64,000 bases of DNA. It comes from Bemisia tabaci. Taxonomy: Eukaryota; Arthropoda; Insecta; Hemiptera; Aleyrodidae. A model generated the notes under the pieces. The model had not been told where the DNA came from, did not search any database, and saw only the letters and a list, made by a program, of their open reading frames with translations. Position numbers and translations under genes: made by a program. Positions 48,201-54,200 of this stretch are shown piece after piece (position 1 is the stretch's first letter; each line of letters begins with the position of its first letter). The stretch spans positions 60,982,916 through 61,046,915 of the forward strand of contig NC_092795.1 in assembly GCF_918797505.1 (NCBI RefSeq). Direction: 5' to 3'.

Positions 48201-51200
48201 ATTCAGTGGAGTAGAGACTTACAACTCTTTCATTGTTGTGGAAATGCGAGAGTTTTGTTGCTTCGTGATTATGACCGGATCTGTGAGAAGAAACCTCATT
48301 TTCCGGAGGACGTTTTCCGAAACTTTGAGATTCACGCGAAGAAACGATCGTGGGAAGCGCCTGCAAAACTCCGGGAATACTTCAAGCATTGCGCCGTCTC
48401 CCCACGTTCACTGCGGAACTCGATCTCACTAGCTCTCGGCTCTTGACTAACGAATAGGACTAAGTTTCGAGATGCGCACGCTATTCGGAAATGCGTATTG
48501 CCGTGATATGGAAGAACGCTGTATGCGTTTTTCCTTAGCATGGCAGCGTGGGGCAGAGTGCGCACACAACTTTCAACGGTGGACGCAAAAATGGAGCGCA
48601 TTTTGACAAAACGTAATAAATTTTATATCATATCATCCAATATTTGAGGTTGTGAACTACGCAATTTTCCCTCTGTTAACGCAGTCCGTGAACGACCGAT
48701 CGGTCGTTGCTTCGTGAACATTCTGCACCCCTGCATATGTCCAGAACGCCTCCCGTCGAAACAATGGCCAACTCAAGTTGGTTGGCCGCGCGAGCTCATC
48801 TACATTCGTGTTTAATTTAATGTATCGAATTATATCGACGGTGAAACTACCAAACCACGTATCTCGTTTGCGGTGTTTAAAAATCTACGCTCACATTTTA
48901 TTTTATTGAAGTAGACCAAATCAATATCATTCCTTGAAATTTTCACGGAATTTTCTCCGCACAAAGAGGAAAAATCACAGAAATTTTCAAGACTGGATGT
49001 TAAGTAGTTTTTCAGTTAAAAAATAAAGTATGACAGGAAGTCTGCGACGTCGCAAACCGAGATACGTGGTTTGGTAGTTTCACCGTCGATATGTCATTGA
49101 TTAAATGCCGTACATATGTTCTAACATTGATCAAAAAGAGAAGGAGAACCTTAAATTCAGGTTATTAATAACAGGTATAATATTAATTTAAAAACTGTGC
49201 ATTTTTATTGACACTTCTATGTTATCTTCAACGGAGGATATGAATCATATTTTCGTTTGAAAAACTATTAAAACAAGCTATGTCATAATATTTAATTTTC
49301 ACTTGATTAACAATGTTTTCCTCCTTTATATTTGTAGCTGAAAGCTCTAGAGCGAGAAATAACAGACATCCAGAGTGAATTTGAGAATGAGAGGACCGAC
49401 TACTTGGAGACTATACGAAAACAGGAACGCCAAATTAAGCTACTGTCCCAAATCTTAGAAAAAGTTGTGCCAACCTTGCGAAAAGAATGTAATTACTCGT
49501 AAGTAAATCAATTTCATTAGATATGCTCGTGAGCAAAATTATTAAACTGACTGGATTTCTGACTAATTTTGATTAGAGGCATGATGCAGCCTGATTCTAT
49601 AACCAATCGGAAATTTAGCAATTCCTCATAACTGGTAGCCTACCAATAGAATTGCTCCATTTTCGTAAGTCACAAGATCCGGCTATCGGTTTCCATTGAC
49701 TGTTTGTAGATTAAATTCATCCGAATTATATGAAGCATGCCCCGGTACGTGTATGATAAATTTGGACATCGTTTCATATATTACAGTGGAATAAATTATG
49801 ATAGAAAGACAGTGAAAAACTAGAGGGAAAATAAATATTAAACAATTTCAAAATATGAGGAGCGATTACGCTTGAGTAAAAGAAAAAAACCATAAAGAAT
49901 CTTGAGGAGTTTGAAAAATTTCATGGCCAGTAACAGATACATTTACTAAAAAGTAATAATACTGCCTTTACAGCAATGCCAAATATTTTTCGGGAGAATT
50001 TTTCGGTGAGTTCATATTAAAATAATTGTGGGAGACTTGGATGGGGGTGAAATTATTTTTCTTCTTATTCTCATCAAAAATAATTCGAAACAGAACTGGC
50101 GAGAGATCTGACACTGGAGTTGCAAGTTGTGATGATAACATAGTACTACTTCCGATGGATATTGTGAACATTATTAATGAGAATAAATCTTCATAATGGG
50201 GAAACTATGAGGAGAAACGCCTGTGCAAAAGATTATACGGGTTTACAGGTGCTAAATCAAACAAGCCATGATATCACACAAAAGCGATGTATTTTTTACA
50301 GCTGAAGCTGTGATATCGAGTTATCGGCGACCGAGTTCGGGTCTTGCAAACCGTAAAAATGCGCGGCCAATCTCACACGCGACGTTGTTGCTTGCAGTGG
50401 CGTGGCGTGAATTGCGATATATCGATTGTTATGCTATTTGAACCTATGGAAAAGGATCGATTAACAGGGTGTTCGCAGCGAACACCTTAATAATCGATTC
50501 TTTACCATAGGTTTAAATGGCATAACAATCGATACATCGCAATTCACGCCACGCCACTGGTTGCTTGCCTCCCCCTCTTCGTCAACCCCACTTTTTCCCT
50601 CGATATAAGATGGGCATCGGTGTTCCGGCTTTATACGACTTTTCCTACGATCACGTTCAACAAATGAAAAAAGGGAATCACGGACATGACCACGACCCAT
50701 TACTCTGATTGAAAATCAAAGAATTTTCATGTTCCTGCACGCAGAGCTGCGAGCTGATTGTTGACATTGATAGGCAAAGCTACAGATAAAGAGGACATAA
50801 GGAGTTTAGTCGAGTGATCCTTCCGGTTGAAGGGGGGTTGAGGGGGTTCCTATAGACTAAGGGAGATAAAAAGTCTATTGCCTACCTCCTTTGTCCATTG
50901 CAACCACCCGCTTCTACCAATAGGATTCTTCCATATCCTCATTGTCATATTTGTCTATAGCTTTGTCTACCAATTTCAACAACCAGCCCGCAGAGAGAGG
51001 TATACGTCTAAAATTGATGTAACATCCGGAATCGTAGTCACTATCAACTTGGGGGGGGGGGGGGGGCCTTAATGATGAGGAGTCTCAAATTCTCTTGACG
51101 GGATTCATGGCATAAGCTCGCTGTGTTTTGAGAATATGGGCACGTTTGATCTAGACCTGGCCTCATGCAAAATTTATTAAAGTATTGCTGATCTGCCAGG

Positions 51201-54200
51201 TCAAAATTACTCCTAAGAAGTTTCAATGTCGGAGTTTTTCATCGGGTATTTCTCGTCTCAATTTAAGGTGAAAATATGCACTACTCATTGTAAGTTTAAT
51301 CTTTATGTTCATTTTAAATAATTCAAATAATTCCGATCAATCCAGTAGTGACTCTCGTTTTTCATTCGTGATTTTCTTAATCCAAGGAACAATGATGATT
51401 ATTTTTTGCAGCAATTTGGACAAAATCAAGCTTCAAGCTGTTTGGAACGAAGATTATCAAGATTGGCGTCTTCCAGATCTAGTTTATGAGAGGACCAAAT
51501 TCCCACCAGCAGGTAAGTAGTAATTAGCCTCCGCTAAAAACGTTTTATGCAAAACTGCTTTCCGATTTAATGCGCGTTGCAAAATTAATAAATTGTATGT
51601 AATTTAGTTCCCGATCGTAGGGCAAAACTTTAAATAATGAATCAATTTATCGTTCACATTAATTCATACCAAGGGGTACGCCCCCTGACTACTTCGCGGA
51701 CAAAACCACCAAAGCGCTTCGCGCCTCAGGCGTTGTGGGTCACGCGTTACTCTCGTGATTTTAAATTATAGAGTAAGATTTTTGTGGCACCAAGTTAAGA
51801 GAAATACCATGACCTTTGACCCTTTAACGAGACCTTGGATCCTTGAAATAACTAAAATATCTTTCATTTTTAAATTTTTTTTTAAAAGCACAATGGTAGT
51901 GGTTAAAATTCACTTCCATTGGACGTATTTCTGTCAAACGGAACTAAGCACCAATTTGAGTTCCTTTTGGGGAATTTAGAATGCCGGATAGCGCGTTCTG
52001 TCAAACTGAACTAAGCGCCATGGAAAAGCATTTCAAGTATAGGGCGGAATGAGCCCGACGCCCGGATCCGCCGCGAATCCAAGCCTCCCTCTACCTTCTT
52101 CTCCCTATGGCGCTTAGTTCTGTTTGATAGAAATACGTCCAATTAATGATTTCATTATTTTTTAGTGACAGGTTTTCAGTCTCGATCTCTGGATGGGATG
52201 ACAAATCAACACAAATGGAGTGCCAACGGTGGGGACAGTGATAAATCCAGCCGCAACAGTCAGCTCTCATCTCCAGATCGCAACAGCTCGCCAGAGCGTG
52301 TAAGTTCCGTGAATTTAGGGAATAGGGAATTTATAGGATCAACAAGAAAATACCTTAAAAAGGTTCAAGTACCCCAGTACACATCGCTTATGAGCACGAA
52401 ATCAAGGTCTGACATATATCCGTGTCAGTTTCAGAGTTGTACGGTTTGTGGGGCCGCAACTCGAAACGAAATAAGGCAAACGAAATGGAAAGTCAGCGCG
52501 CCTTCATTTTTTAACTATGCAACACGCACAGTTGTTGAGCAGTTTTAGTCCCAGCCAAGCCAGGCGTTCGGTCGTTTTTGTAGATTCCCCAACTAAAGCA
52601 CACCTTTGCGCTGTACTGTCCTATGTCCTGTCCTCCTTAGGTCAGATTCCATAATCTCATATGTTTAACATGAGGAACAAAATACAGCCTCCTGTACAAA
52701 ATTATCATAATTCACACAATTCTTACAGTTTTTTGGAAAAAAAAAAAAAAAAAATCAGGTAGAGGCATAATCAAACGGCACTTCGACCTACATATAAATC
52801 AGAGGTTGTGTCATAAAAAAGATGTGAGATATCTTTTAAAAATGATTATGCACAAACGCACACAGTGGCATTACCTACAACGTACTACACTGCAAAACAA
52901 CGTAAACAAATTATTAAATTTAAAATTTAAGAATTCAATTACGCTATCCTGGCTGTAGTATTTTTTACGCGTGAGATGATACATCAAACATTTGGTTGTT
53001 TATTTTGATGCACTTATCAGTTCCGCACCTGCTGAAACTGACACAGAATGAAACTTCGCTTTGATATGAAATTTTAGAAGTAGCCATCTACAATGCAGAA
53101 TGAAACTGCAGTAAAAATATTACGGCTATGCCTCAGGGAATAAGTTTTTACATTTTTCTGTTACTCAAAATTCAGTACCTAATAATGAATTGATTACTTT
53201 TTTTTTGTTTTAGCATACGAATGAAAAAGAAGACGAGGATTTTGTCGGCAATTATTTCAAACCGAAACGAGCCGCTGAGCTACTGAGTAGGGCTCACGAA
53301 GACTCAACAAAAGCATTCAGTAAGTACACAGAGTTTTTCATGAAAGAAAATGACCTACTACATAGGAAAAATGAAGCAAAAGCGAACCGTCCTAGAAAAA
53401 TTTTGATCATAGGTGTTTTTTCCTCATAAAACATAATTAACTATGAAGTAAATGATTGAATCTATAGAAAAATTGAAAATAATTTGTAGCTGAAAAAATT
53501 TGGATATTGCAATACCTGAGTTTCAAAGTTCAACAAATTAGGAGGCTTAAGTCGTTACCAACATAATAATATAATGCTACGTAGAAAGCTCACCCTGGTA
53601 AAAATTGGCAGTAGAATGTGTGTTCCAAAATACTATAGACCTAAAGCCGGCTGTAAGATCTCCAATAGCTTCTGTAGCCGGCTGTACAATTTCTTATAGC
53701 CTGTTTTTCTTAGTTTTTAATAAGAAAAATATATAATTACGTAGTAATTATAAATAAATACCAAGACAATTATTCAGGATGTCAAAGACTGACTGAAAAC
53801 TTTTATTAACCTCTTATGAGAAAATATACACACTGACACTGACATTGTTGTCAGATGAACAAGCCTTTTATAACCGATGGCGACTAAGCAACAGCCAGGC
53901 GATAAAGTTTATGCTAAACGTTACTAAATACGGATACTAGGACTTAGTGAGTTTTCGGACTACCGCTCTCTTTTTGTACCTCAGTATCTTGATTTATTTT
54001 GCGAGGAAAGCTCCGTACTTTTGATGGATGCCTGCCATTCCTAATATGTTGGAGAGCCTTCAATTTCTTATGATACTGTGCAATACCTCCGGTGTGAAAC
54101 AGTTGCTTTAAGCGCCGTGGCGTGGCACGCTGCGGCGCGACAGGCGAGCAGCCAGCGCGAAACGCGCATTGGCGCCTACAAACCTAACAGGGATACTTCA

